Assembly (NCBI GenBank): GCA_016234985.1
Contig: JACRNK010000102.1
Location: 1 to 7,296 of the forward strand
Direction: 5' to 3'
Source of the DNA: Deltaproteobacteria bacterium
GTDB lineage: Bacteria; Desulfobacterota; GWC2-55-46; UBA9637
DNA length: 7,296 bases
In this document: positions 1 through 6,018 of the stretch, in pieces
Numbering within the stretch: the stretch's first letter is position 1
How the letters are laid out: each line of letters opens with the position of its first letter
Translations under genes and position numbers: made by a program
Notes under the pieces: model-generated
What the model was told of the DNA's origin: nothing
Databases searched by the model: none
The model's input: only the letters and a program-made list of their open reading frames with translations

Positions 1-2334
1 GACAAATCTGTTGAAGGTCTTGCCAAAAAGACAAATAACCGCAGGTTTGCCTTAGACGCCTACCGCAGGTTTATTGTGATGTATGGCGCAATTGCAATGG
101 GTATTCTTCGTGAGGAATTTGAACATGAATTTGAAGAGATTAAAAATACAAGGACAAGGCAAAGGCTAAATATAACCAATAAGGTTCTTGACACAGATGT
201 AAATGAGCAGGAACTTGCAGAACTTATCCCTCTGTTAAAGGCCGTCTATAAAAAACATACCAAAAAGGATTTTCCGCAAGACCCCACAGAACAGCTCTGG
301 GGCGCCATCAATGCAGTATTTGGCTCATGGATGGCTGAAAAGGCCGTTACCTACCGTCGCGTTGAAAAGATTTCAGGGCTTCTCGGCACAGCAGTGAGTG
401 TGGTTCAGATGGTATTTGGAAACAAGGGGGAGGAAACATCCGGCACAGGGGTATGTTTTACCAGAGATCCGAACACAGGGGAGAATATCTTCTACGGCGA
501 CCTTCTGATGAATGCCCAGGGCGAAGATGTTGTTGCAGGCATCCGCACGCCGATTCATTTGAGCGACTTGAACAAGATGATGCCGAAGATATATAAACAG
601 CTTTGCGATGTCCGAAAGAAACTTGAAAAACATTACAGGGACATGCAGGACATAGAGTTTACGGTTGAAGAAGGAAAACTCTACATCCTTCAATGCCGTT
701 CCGGCAAACGTTCGCCCGCAGCAGCATTCTGCATGGCAGTTGACATGGTAAAAGAAAAACTCATAACAAAAAAAGAGGCGGTTTTAAGAGTTACGGATAA
801 GGAGATTGAAGGGCTTTTTTATCCTGTGATTGACCCTAAAATAACAAGAGATGAATTGAATAAGCACCATTTTGCAACAGGCATAGCTGCTGTTCCAGGC
901 GCCGCATGCGGCAAGGTTGTATTTACTGCAAAGGATGCAGAGCAGTGGGCGGAAAAAGGAGAAAAGGTAATCCTTGTCAGAAAAGAAACCAGTCCGGAGG
1001 ATGTGGGCGGCATGCACGCTGCGCAGGGCATATTGACTGCAACAGGAGGGAAAACTTCTCATGCGGCGGTTGTTGCAAGGGGTTGGGGCAAGTGCTGTAT
1101 TGTAGGGTGCGAAGAACTTGTTATAGATTATATCCATAAAACCGTTGTCGTGGGAAACAAGGTTTTGAGAGAAGGCAGTGAGATAACCATCAACGGTTCC
1201 GCAGGCGAGGTTTTTCAGGGAAGCATGAATCTTATAAAACCGGAACTGCCGGAGGCGTATTACACATTGATGAAGTGGGCTGACGATATAAGAAAGCTGA
1301 ATGTCAGGACAAATGTTGACACGCCATATGACGCTGAAAATGCCATAAGGCTTGGCGCAGAGGGCATCGGGCTTTGCAGGACAGAGCATATGTTTTTTGA
1401 CACGGACGAGCGTCGCCTTGCAATACAGGAGATGATAGTTGCGGACGACCTTGAAACAAGAAAGACCGCTCTCACAAAACTCCTTCCATTTCAGAGAGAA
1501 GACTTCAAAGGCATATTCAGGGCCATGAGCGGCAAGCCTGTAACCATCAGGCTTATAGATCCGCCTCTGCATGAATTTGTTCCTCATACAGAGGGCGAAC
1601 AGAGGCATCTTGCTGAAAAGATAGCCGTGCCGTTTGAGCAGGTGAGACGCCGGGTTGAAAGGCTTAAAGAGGCAAACCCTATGCTTGGACACAGAGGGTG
1701 CCGTCTCTGCATCACCTATCCTGAAATCCTTGAGATGCAGGTCAGGGCTATTATTGAGGCTGCATGTGAGTGCATAAAAGAAGGTACCAAAGTCCATCCT
1801 GAAATAATGCATCCGCTTGTCATAGACGGCAAAGAGTTAAAAATCCTTGAAACAAAGACACGGGAGGTTGCAGAAAAAGTCATAAAGGAAAAAGACGTTA
1901 AGGTTAAATACCTTGTAGGCACCATGATTGAAGTGCCGAGAGCGGCCTTGCTAGCAGATAAGATTGCAGATGTCGCGGAATTTTTTTCATTCGGCACAAA
2001 CGACCTTACCCAGATGACCCTTGGCATGTCAAGGGATGATGCAGGAAGATTTTTGCCTGACCATGTTGATGAGAAAAAGGCAGGCATCTTGAAAAACGAC
2101 CCGTTCCAATCCCTTGACCAGGACGGCGTGGGCGCACTCATAAAGATTGCCATTGAAAAAGGCAGGAAGGCAAAAAAAGATTTAAAGATAGGAATATGCG
2201 GCGAACACGGCGGAGACCCGGCCACCGTTGAGTTCTGCCATAGGAACGGATTTAACTATGTATCCTGCTCCCCTTTCAGAGTGCCGATTGCGAGGCTTGC
2301 GGCTGCGCATGCGGTATTGAAGGGTTCACGCTGA
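1..2334 (+). CDS. ppdK: pyruvate, phosphate dikinase, 5'-truncated by the window edge
   Basis: Catalyses the reversible reaction pyruvate + Pi + ATP = PEP + AMP + PPi in the cytoplasm, linking glycolysis and gluconeogenesis. The frame is open from base 1, and its first codons (NNRRFALDAYRRF) already match the ATP-grasp domain, so the ATG at 76 is internal and the true start lies upstream. Visible in order: the rest of the nucleotide-binding domain (to about codon 250, including VCFTRDPNTGE and FTVEEGKLYILQCRSGKR); the swivelling phosphohistidine domain with GGKTSHAAVVARGWGKCC (catalytic His codon at 1060-1062); and the PEP/pyruvate TIM barrel with GLCRTEHMFF, RLIDPPLHEFVP, GTMIEVPRAALLAD, SFGTNDLTQMTLG and GICGEHGGDP (catalytic Cys codon at 2197-2199). 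Against the well-studied ~874-residue enzyme (His455, Cys831 from memory), both residues fall about 100 positions early, so about 100 residues are missing and the rest has normal length. It ends VPIARLAAAHAVLKGSR. PEP synthase is rejected on the GKCC context and length. Confidence 0.97.
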   Translation, partial: DKSVEGLAKKTNNRRFALDAYRRFIVMYGAIAMGILREEFEHEFEEIKNTRTRQRLNITNKVLDTDVNEQELAELIPLLKAVYKKHTKKDFPQDPTEQLWGAINAVFGSWMAEKAVTYRRVEKISGLLGTAVSVVQMVFGNKGEETSGTGVCFTRDPNTGENIFYGDLLMNAQGEDVVAGIRTPIHLSDLNKMMPKIYKQLCDVRKKLEKHYRDMQDIEFTVEEGKLYILQCRSGKRSPAAAFCMAVDMVKEKLITKKEAVLRVTDKEIEGLFYPVIDPKITRDELNKHHFATGIAAVPGAACGKVVFTAKDAEQWAEKGEKVILVRKETSPEDVGGMHAAQGILTATGGKTSHAAVVARGWGKCCIVGCEELVIDYIHKTVVVGNKVLREGSEITINGSAGEVFQGSMNLIKPELPEAYYTLMKWADDIRKLNVRTNVDTPYDAENAIRLGAEGIGLCRTEHMFFDTDERRLAIQEMIVADDLETRKTALTKLLPFQREDFKGIFRAMSGKPVTIRLIDPPLHEFVPHTEGEQRHLAEKIAVPFEQVRRRVERLKEANPMLGHRGCRLCITYPEILEMQVRAIIEAACECIKEGTKVHPEIMHPLVIDGKELKILETKTREVAEKVIKEKDVKVKYLVGTMIEVPRAALLADKIADVAEFFSFGTNDLTQMTLGMSRDDAGRFLPDHVDEKKAGILKNDPFQSLDQDGVGALIKIAIEKGRKAKKDLKIGICGEHGGDPATVEFCHRNGFNYVSCSPFRVPIARLAAAHAVLKGSR

Positions 2335-2377
2335 AAAATATCTGTTCTGTTTATTGCTGCTAAAATATTGGGTGTAA

Positions 2378-2767
2378 ATGGATATAAAACAAAATATTGC
2401 CTACTGGGTTGAATCTGCGGCCCATGATTTGGAAGTTGCAGAAACACTTTTTAAGAATCAGAAATATGATTGGTGCCTCTTTGTCGGGCATCTGGTATTA
2501 GAAAAGATTCTTAAGGCTTTTTATGTAAGGGATAGAAAGGAAGCGCCTCCTTGGATTCATAACCTTGTGCGATTGGCTGAAAACACAAAACTCTCGCTAA
2601 CAGAAGGGCAGTTGTTATTTTTAGCCGATATTAACGATTTCAATATTGAGAGCAGATACCCGGATTATAAATTTACCTTTTATAAAACCTGCACAAAAGA
2701 GTTTACAGAAAAACAATTTTCAAAAATGAAGGAGATGTATCAATGGTTGCTGTCTCAAATGAAATAA
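2378..2767 (+). CDS. HEPN domain protein, putative HepT-like toxin of a HEPN/MNT pair
   Basis: A 129-residue all-helical HEPN domain protein of the small COG2250-like type. Supporting features are the N-terminal YWVESAAHDLEVAETL helix, the FVGHLVLEKILKAFYV core helix (about residues 35-50), PPWIHNLVRLAE (57-68) and the ESRYPDYKF segment (91-99). Proteins of this type are encoded beside minimal nucleotidyltransferases. In characterised pairs (type VII HepT/MntA) the HEPN protein is an RNase toxin that its partner silences by AMPylation. The usual catalytic RX4-6H motif is not clearly present: the nearest arrangement is R53 to H61 with seven residues between, so RNase activity cannot be assumed. 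The start has only a weak GGGTG-like ribosome site just upstream, 43 bp after the ppdK stop. Its 3' end overlaps the next gene by 25 nt, implying co-translation. Family assignment is firm; the toxin role is inference from context. Confidence 0.88.
   Translation: MDIKQNIAYWVESAAHDLEVAETLFKNQKYDWCLFVGHLVLEKILKAFYVRDRKEAPPWIHNLVRLAENTKLSLTEGQLLFLADINDFNIESRYPDYKFTFYKTCTKEFTEKQFSKMKEMYQWLLSQMK
2729..2734 (+). promoter_or_regulatory. ribosome binding site of the nucleotidyltransferase gene
   Basis: AAGGAG lies 8 nt before the ATG at 2743, inside the 3' end of the HEPN gene. It fixes the downstream start at 2743 rather than at the later ATG at 2767, and it indicates translational coupling of the two overlapping genes. 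Confidence 0.75.
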
Positions 2768-3060
2768 TGGAAAGCGCCAGGCGGTTTCTTGATATGCTTA
2801 CAGCCAGCGGACTGCATATTGAAAGGGCGATATTGTTCGGTTCTTACGCAAAGGGCATTGCCGGAAGGTGGAGTGACATTGATGTCGCTCTGGTTTCAAA
2901 AGATTTTGTCGGCATCGGATTTTATGACAGGAAAAAAGTCAATCCTTTTTTAATTAAAATAGACTCCCGGATTGAACCGCACCCTTTCAGACCTGAAGAT
3001 TTTACAGAGGCCAACCCATTTGTAGAAGAAATATTGAAGCAAGGGATAGAGGTTCAATAA
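2743..3060 (+). CDS. minimal nucleotidyltransferase (MNT), putative MntA-like antitoxin
   Basis: A 105-residue nucleotidyltransferase of the DNA-polymerase-beta fold (PF01909-like). The signature GSX10DXD is complete: G33-S34 and D45-x-D47 within LFGSYAKGIAGRWSDIDVAL. The third acidic residue is probably E78 in SRIEPHPF. The tail PFRPEDFTEANPFVEEILKQG is typical of minimal nucleotidyltransferases paired with HEPN proteins. In the studied MntA/HepT systems, this enzyme transfers AMP from ATP onto the HEPN toxin and inactivates it. The start at 2743 is supported by AAGGAG at 2729-2734, and the gene overlaps the HEPN gene by 25 nt, so both are probably made from one message in toxin-first order. 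The active-site residues look intact, so catalysis is plausible. The partner is inferred from adjacency. A house-keeping or degenerate pair rather than an active toxin-antitoxin system cannot be excluded. Confidence 0.9.
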   Translation: MVAVSNEIMESARRFLDMLTASGLHIERAILFGSYAKGIAGRWSDIDVALVSKDFVGIGFYDRKKVNPFLIKIDSRIEPHPFRPEDFTEANPFVEEILKQGIEVQ

Positions 3061-3104
3061 GAAAACAGGATTGTCATGTCAATATAGTGAAATTGCCCAT
3101 GGTT

Positions 3105-3176
3105 TTTCAAGGGCGCTGATTGCGAGGCTTGCGGCTGCACATGCGGTATTGAAAGATTAGCGCTGAAAAAATCTGA
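3105..3176 (+). pseudogene. second, decayed copy of the ppdK 3' end
   Basis: Bases 3113-3162 match ppdK 2281-2330 at 43 of 50 positions, with the first 41 at 38 of 41. Similarity continues loosely on both sides: TTTCA at 3105-3109 versus 2274-2278, and CTGAAAAA...TCTG after the stop with one base missing. In the ppdK frame the copy reads ALIARLAAAHAVLKD and then TAG. The conserved VP of the native end (VPIARLAAAHAVLK) has become AL, which points to the upstream copy being the working one. There is no upstream ppdK sequence and no start, so it encodes nothing alone. With the true ppdK end it forms a direct repeat 832 bp apart that flanks the HEPN/nucleotidyltransferase cassette. Confidence 0.88.
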
Positions 3177-3271
3177 ACCACACATCGTGGTCATCCCTGC
3201 GCTGTTTACATATCTAAATGTAGAGATTACAGATTTGTCGGCGTTTTTTAACACGCACAAATAAATTGGGC

Positions 3272-3310
3272 AACTCTGATAATGAAGAGCCATTTGGCAG
3301 AGTTAGCTCT
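3272..3310 (+). other. overlapping inverted repeats in the leader of the exported-protein gene
   Basis: AACTCTG (3272-3278) can pair with CAGAGTT (3298-3304). Within and across that stem, AGAGC (3286-3290) can pair with GCTCT (3306-3310), and GCC (3289-3291) with GGC (3296-3298). The pairings compete with one another, as in leaders that switch structure. The element ends 22 bp before the ribosome site of the gene starting at 3347. No T-run follows, so a simple terminator is unlikely. It matches no riboswitch class I know. Confidence 0.35.
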
Positions 3311-3332
3311 CCAATAATAAATAGGCAAATAT

Positions 3333-3340
3333 AGGGGAAG
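3333..3340 (+). promoter_or_regulatory. ribosome binding site of the exported-protein gene
   Basis: The purine run AGGGGAAG ends 6 nt before the ATG at 3347. It supports that start over any internal methionine, and it places the hydrophobic segment at the true N-terminus. Confidence 0.6.
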
Positions 3341-3346
3341 CAAATA

Positions 3347-4348
3347 ATGCCGAAAAGCAAGACTTATCCTCATTATTTTTTTATAATATTTGCCGTAGGC
3401 GCAATGGTGATATTATTAACTGAGCAGTTGTCTTGGTCAGAATCCTATAAAGACATTCTCGAATTAGAATATAGCTCAGTAAGCGGCAAAACTGGAAGAG
3501 AAAGTGTGCTTAAGATATATAATGACGGGAATGTATATTATCAAACAGATGGCGGTTACAAATACGATGGAACAAAAACTGACTATTCCAAAAGAGTTAT
3601 CAATTTTACCAATTCAACAACAACTCTGGCAGAAAGAAGACGACTAAAAAATGTCTTAGAAAGTAATAAGTTTTTCTCTCTGGAAGATTCTTATATGGCA
3701 AAATATCCTATTTCTGACAAGGGAGGGTCTTGCATAAAAGTATCAAAACCACTTAATAAAACTGTTTGTGCAGAAGATGGGAGTAATGTTCCGGAAAGTT
3801 ATTATAATATTGTCAGAGAAGTGGATCAAATTAGTGATAGAATTGTTAAGAAGTTGCCAAAGAATTATTTGGCAGTCAAAACTAAATATAAATTAAAGCA
3901 GTGGCCCTATTCATATAAGATTAAGCTTTCTGAAGTAAGAGATAAATCCTTTCTTGATGAAGAGTTGTTTAATTATTTTGTTGATTTGCTTAAAGAGAGG
4001 AATGTTTTATCTTCCGAAGATGATTTGGTTTTCCTTTCTTACATTACTTGTCAGGGATTGCCTTTTGTGGAATTCTCTAAAAATAGTGACTGTAAGTTTA
4101 ATTTACATTCGGGCAAGATAATCATTTGGCCAACCAGATTTAATGTAAGATTATCGGAAATAGGGGGAGAAAGAGTTTTTATAGGAAATGAAAATTATCA
4201 GCAATTTAAAGGAGTAGTGGAGACGGCAGTAGGATATCTTGATGTATTTATAGAAAATAATATTTTTCAAGATACCTATGCTTACAGATTAGGATTAGAG
4301 TTGGCGTGGGATCAGAAGATAGAAGAAGTTAAACGAAAAAATAAATAA
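3347..4348 (+). CDS. membrane-anchored or exported protein of unknown function, DUF6438-like N-terminal half
   Basis: A 333-residue protein that I cannot name. A short basic start (MPKSKTYPHY) is followed by a hydrophobic run at residues 10-25 (FFIIFAVGAMVILL) that could be a signal peptide or a single N-terminal anchor; no lipobox cysteine follows. Residues ~37-165 resemble the DUF6438 pattern: a beta-rich LELEYSSVSG opening, LKIYNDGNVYY, a helix of the RRLKNVLESNKFFSLEDSY type, a SCIKV strand, and a closing helix YYNIVREVDQI. This is pattern memory, not a search result. Residues ~170-333 are unrecognised and rich in charged and aromatic residues. Four cysteines occur as two pairs, C129/C141 and C235/C249, compatible with disulfides outside the cytoplasm. 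The gene is visibly AT-richer than ppdK and smc and uses many AAT, TTA, ATA and AGA codons, hinting at separate ancestry. It stands alone, with no partner within 280 bp upstream or 300 bp downstream. Confidence 0.8.
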   Translation: MPKSKTYPHYFFIIFAVGAMVILLTEQLSWSESYKDILELEYSSVSGKTGRESVLKIYNDGNVYYQTDGGYKYDGTKTDYSKRVINFTNSTTTLAERRRLKNVLESNKFFSLEDSYMAKYPISDKGGSCIKVSKPLNKTVCAEDGSNVPESYYNIVREVDQISDRIVKKLPKNYLAVKTKYKLKQWPYSYKIKLSEVRDKSFLDEELFNYFVDLLKERNVLSSEDDLVFLSYITCQGLPFVEFSKNSDCKFNLHSGKIIIWPTRFNVRLSEIGGERVFIGNENYQQFKGVVETAVGYLDVFIENNIFQDTYAYRLGLELAWDQKIEEVKRKNK

Positions 4349-4532
4349 TCTGCTATTTGCCTATGTCCATGATGTATATGTATACCCTTGATATCTTCCA
4401 CTATATATAGTGGTATTCTAAATTCGCCACCCACCTTATTGTATTTTTTCTCTTTACAAATAATTTGGACTCTGATAGGATTTTTCTCAAAAAATAACTT
4501 TAATATAGGAAGTAAAATTTCTTACGGCAAAG
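4349..4532. other. AT-rich non-coding stretch between the exported-protein gene and the hairpin repeat
   Basis: There is no convincing gene on either strand. It contains the 16-bp palindrome at 4398-4413, a short GTATA-TG-TATAC inverted repeat near 4375-4386 and T- and A-rich runs. The minus strand is open from 4521 to a TGA at 4312 (69 codons), but it has no ATG and no ribosome site. A plus-strand frame beginning with TTG at 4388 runs into the hairpin repeat and has no coding character. I see no clear promoter for smc here. Confidence 0.5.
4398..4413. repeat. perfect 16-bp palindrome
   Basis: CCACTATATATAGTGG is identical to its own reverse complement and sits 50 bp after the stop of the exported-protein gene. 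With no T-run following, it is more like a dimeric-protein binding site or a 3'-end hairpin than an intrinsic terminator. The flanking bases do not extend the symmetry. Confidence 0.6.
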
Positions 4533-4638
4533 TAAAAAGCTCCAGATGCAAGGCGGAGCAAGGTTTCAAGCGAGGCATACTTTTATAGTATGTTGAGCGC
4601 AGAAACCGCAGCTACAACGCAGCAGATGGAACTTTTTA
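4533..4638 (+). repeat. long imperfect hairpin, probably a dispersed intergenic repeat
   Basis: The outer arms AAAAAGCTCCA (4534-4544) and TGGAACTTTTT (4627-4637) pair with one C/A mismatch. Inner arms GGTTTC (4562-4567) and GAAACC (4602-4607) pair perfectly, as do CATACT (4576-4581) and AGTATG (4587-4592) around a 5-nt loop. The sections between pair loosely. Its layout (AAAAGCTCCAGATGCAAGGC at one end, CAGCAGATGG-ACTTTTT at the other) resembles dispersed intergenic repeats I recall from Desulfobacterota and Nitrospirota genomes. The flanking A- and T-runs could let it end transcription in either direction. It stops 17 bp before the smc ATG, so in an mRNA it would crowd the smc ribosome site. 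Confidence 0.65.
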
Positions 4639-4654
4639 AGAAGCCGTCATCATT

Positions 4655-5560
4655 ATGAAAATAAAAAAACTTGAAGCCCACGGTTTCAAATCATTCGTAG
4701 ACAAGACAAGCCTTGCCTTTCCAAAAGGCGTTACCGGCATTGTCGGGCCAAACGGCTGCGGGAAGAGCAATATTGTTGACGCCATAAGATGGGTGCTTGG
4801 AGAGCAGAATGCAAGGCATCTGCGCGGCAAGCTTATGGAGGATATTATATTCAACGGCAGCGAATCAAGAAAGCCCATCGGCATGGCAGAGGTGGTGCTG
4901 ACCCTTTCTAATGAGGAAGGCATTGCGCCGGCAGCGTATGTGAATTTTACCGAGATAGAGATAGCAAGAAGGCTCTACCGTTCCGGCGAAAGCGAATATT
5001 ATATAAACAAGGTTCAGTGCAGGCTCAAGGATATTGTTGACCTTTTTACGGACACAGGCATCGGAACAAGGGCATACTCAATCATAGAGCAGGGGCAGGT
5101 CGGATGGCTTGTGAATGCGAAGCCTGAAGATAGAAGGGCTCTTTTTGAGGAGGCAGCGGGTATCAATAAATTCAAGCACCGTAAGGATGCGGCGCTCCGA
5201 AGGCTTGAAGCGACAAAGCAAAACCTTACAAGGGTAAACGATATTATCGGCGAGGTAAAGAGGCAGATGAATTCTCTTAACCGCCAGGCAAAAAAGGCCG
5301 AGCGGTATAAAACCATGAGAGAAGAACTCAAGGGGTTTGAGCTGTTTTTGGCGTCTGAAGAATATAAGGCCTTGAAGCAAAAGAGGTCTGAGAACGAAAA
5401 CAAGCTGGAGACGCTTAAAGACAAGGAGATTGAACTTACAACTGCCATATCACAAAAGGCAGGCAGCCTTGAAGAGGCAAGGGCAAGACATTTAAAAGAA
5501 GAGGCTTCTTTGAAGGCCATAAGGCAAAAGGCATTTGAGATAGACAGCCGAATCAAATAA
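4655..5560 (+). CDS. smc: SMC chromosome segregation ATPase, N-terminal part ending at a frameshift stop
   Basis: SMC is the core ATPase of the bacterial condensin that organises and segregates chromosomes, acting as a dimer with ScpA/ScpB. The 301 codons begin with the family's MKIKKLEAHGFKSF and carry the Walker A motif GPNGCGKSN (residues 31-39), IRWVLGEQNARHLRG, MEDIIFNGSESRKP, the YRSGESEYYINKVQCRLKDI segment, FTDTGIGTRAYSIIEQGQV and EEAAGINKFKHRK, and then enter coiled coil 1 (from ~165). The start at 4655 fits the family N-terminus, although only a poor ribosome site precedes it and the upstream hairpin ends 17 bp away. The TAA at 5558-5560 is created by a 38-bp tandem duplication, and the family is normally ~1,180 residues. 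If the duplication is real, only this ATPase half-head and a stub of coil would be made, which could not function as SMC. Confidence 0.93.
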   Translation: MKIKKLEAHGFKSFVDKTSLAFPKGVTGIVGPNGCGKSNIVDAIRWVLGEQNARHLRGKLMEDIIFNGSESRKPIGMAEVVLTLSNEEGIAPAAYVNFTEIEIARRLYRSGESEYYINKVQCRLKDIVDLFTDTGIGTRAYSIIEQGQVGWLVNAKPEDRRALFEEAAGINKFKHRKDAALRRLEATKQNLTRVNDIIGEVKRQMNSLNRQAKKAERYKTMREELKGFELFLASEEYKALKQKRSENENKLETLKDKEIELTTAISQKAGSLEEARARHLKEEASLKAIRQKAFEIDSRIK

Positions 5561-5594
5561 GGCAAAAGGCATTTGAGATAGACAGCCGAATCAA
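5519..5594 (+). repeat. perfect 38-bp tandem duplication that frameshifts smc
   Basis: Bases 5519-5556 and 5557-5594 are identical; each starts ATAAGGCAAAAGGCATTTGA and ends CCGAATCAA. Thirty-eight is not a multiple of three, so the second copy shifts the frame, and the junction spells ATC AAA TAA. Deleting either copy gives IRQKAFEIDSRIKDREKEI and a frame that stays open to the window edge. The absence of any difference between copies means it is very recent or an assembly error. Confidence 0.97.
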
Positions 5595-5820
5595 AGATAG
5601 AGAAAAAGAGATTCAACTCGCTGAACTCAGGATAGGGGAACTCAGGAGAAATGAGGAAAGGCTTTTAAAGGAGATAGAGGAGCTAAAGGTTCAGCAGGAT
5701 ACTGTCCGGCAGGAGACTCTCTGGCTGAATGGGCTTTTAAGCGAGATAAATAGCGAGGTGGGGAGCGAAGAGGCAAGGCTTTTAAATGAGGAAAATTCAC
5801 TGAAAGATATTGAAAGAAAA

Positions 5821-5850
5821 AGCCAGGAATCGGAAGTCAGGAGTCAGGAA
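5821..5850 (+). repeat. heptanucleotide-type tract 1 inside smc coiled coil 1
   Basis: Reads SQESEVRSQE, with AGTCAGG-type units repeating every 7 nt. It matches tract 2 at 25 of 30 bases, exactly 168 bp away and in the same frame. Confidence 0.65.
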
Positions 5851-5988
5851 ATAAGAAAAAGGAAAGATGAAACAACTCATAAAGCAGCCCAAATCAAAAA
5901 CAATATTGCAGTGTGTTTGAAAGACGAGGAGAGGCTGAACTTAACAGTCGGCAAGGCTTTGCGGGAAAAAGAGGAATTGGAAAAGAAG

Positions 5989-6018
5989 AGCCGGGAGTCG
6001 GAAGTCAGGAGCCAGGCG
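5989..6018 (+). repeat. heptanucleotide-type tract 2 inside smc coiled coil 1
   Basis: Reads SRESEVRSQA and shares the uninterrupted TCGGAAGTCAGGAG core with tract 1. Such short GTCAGGA/GTTCGGA runs are familiar to me as dispersed sequences in some Nitrospirota and Desulfobacterota genomes. Here it has been kept in frame. Confidence 0.65.

Noticed and set aside
784..1812. 342-codon minus-strand open frame opposite ppdK
   Set aside because: It lies entirely antisense to strongly conserved ppdK coding sequence, is rich in Cys, His and Phe as expected of a shadow, and has no ribosome site or family motif.
1716..2225. 169-codon minus-strand open frame opposite the PEP-binding part of ppdK
   Set aside because: A Ser/Phe-rich shadow of the conserved barrel codons; no domain is visible.
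3177..3191. ACCAC-ACATC-GTGGT hairpin as a terminator
   Set aside because: Only a 5-bp stem with no T-run after it.
3054..3293. 79-codon minus-strand open frame covering the ppdK-end copy
   Set aside because: It is the reverse of the decayed ppdK end plus intergenic DNA, with no recognisable motif.
3250..3310. Possible cyclic-di-GMP (GEMM) riboswitch
   Set aside because: ACGCACA and GGGCAA resemble its 5' part, but the diagnostic GACGCAAAGC core and the tetraloop-receptor arm are missing.
4388..4588. 66-codon plus-strand frame beginning with TTG
   Set aside because: It has no ribosome site, unusual hydrophobic composition, and runs into the hairpin repeat, so it is most likely non-coding.
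5540..5600. Programmed ribosomal frameshift in smc
   Set aside because: There is no slippery heptamer plus structure, and the frame change is fully explained by the exact 38-bp duplication.
5014..5616. 200-codon minus-strand open frame opposite smc, and similar ones at 5877-6210
   Set aside because: Ser/Leu/Phe-rich shadows produced by the Glu/Lys-rich coiled-coil codons on the other strand.
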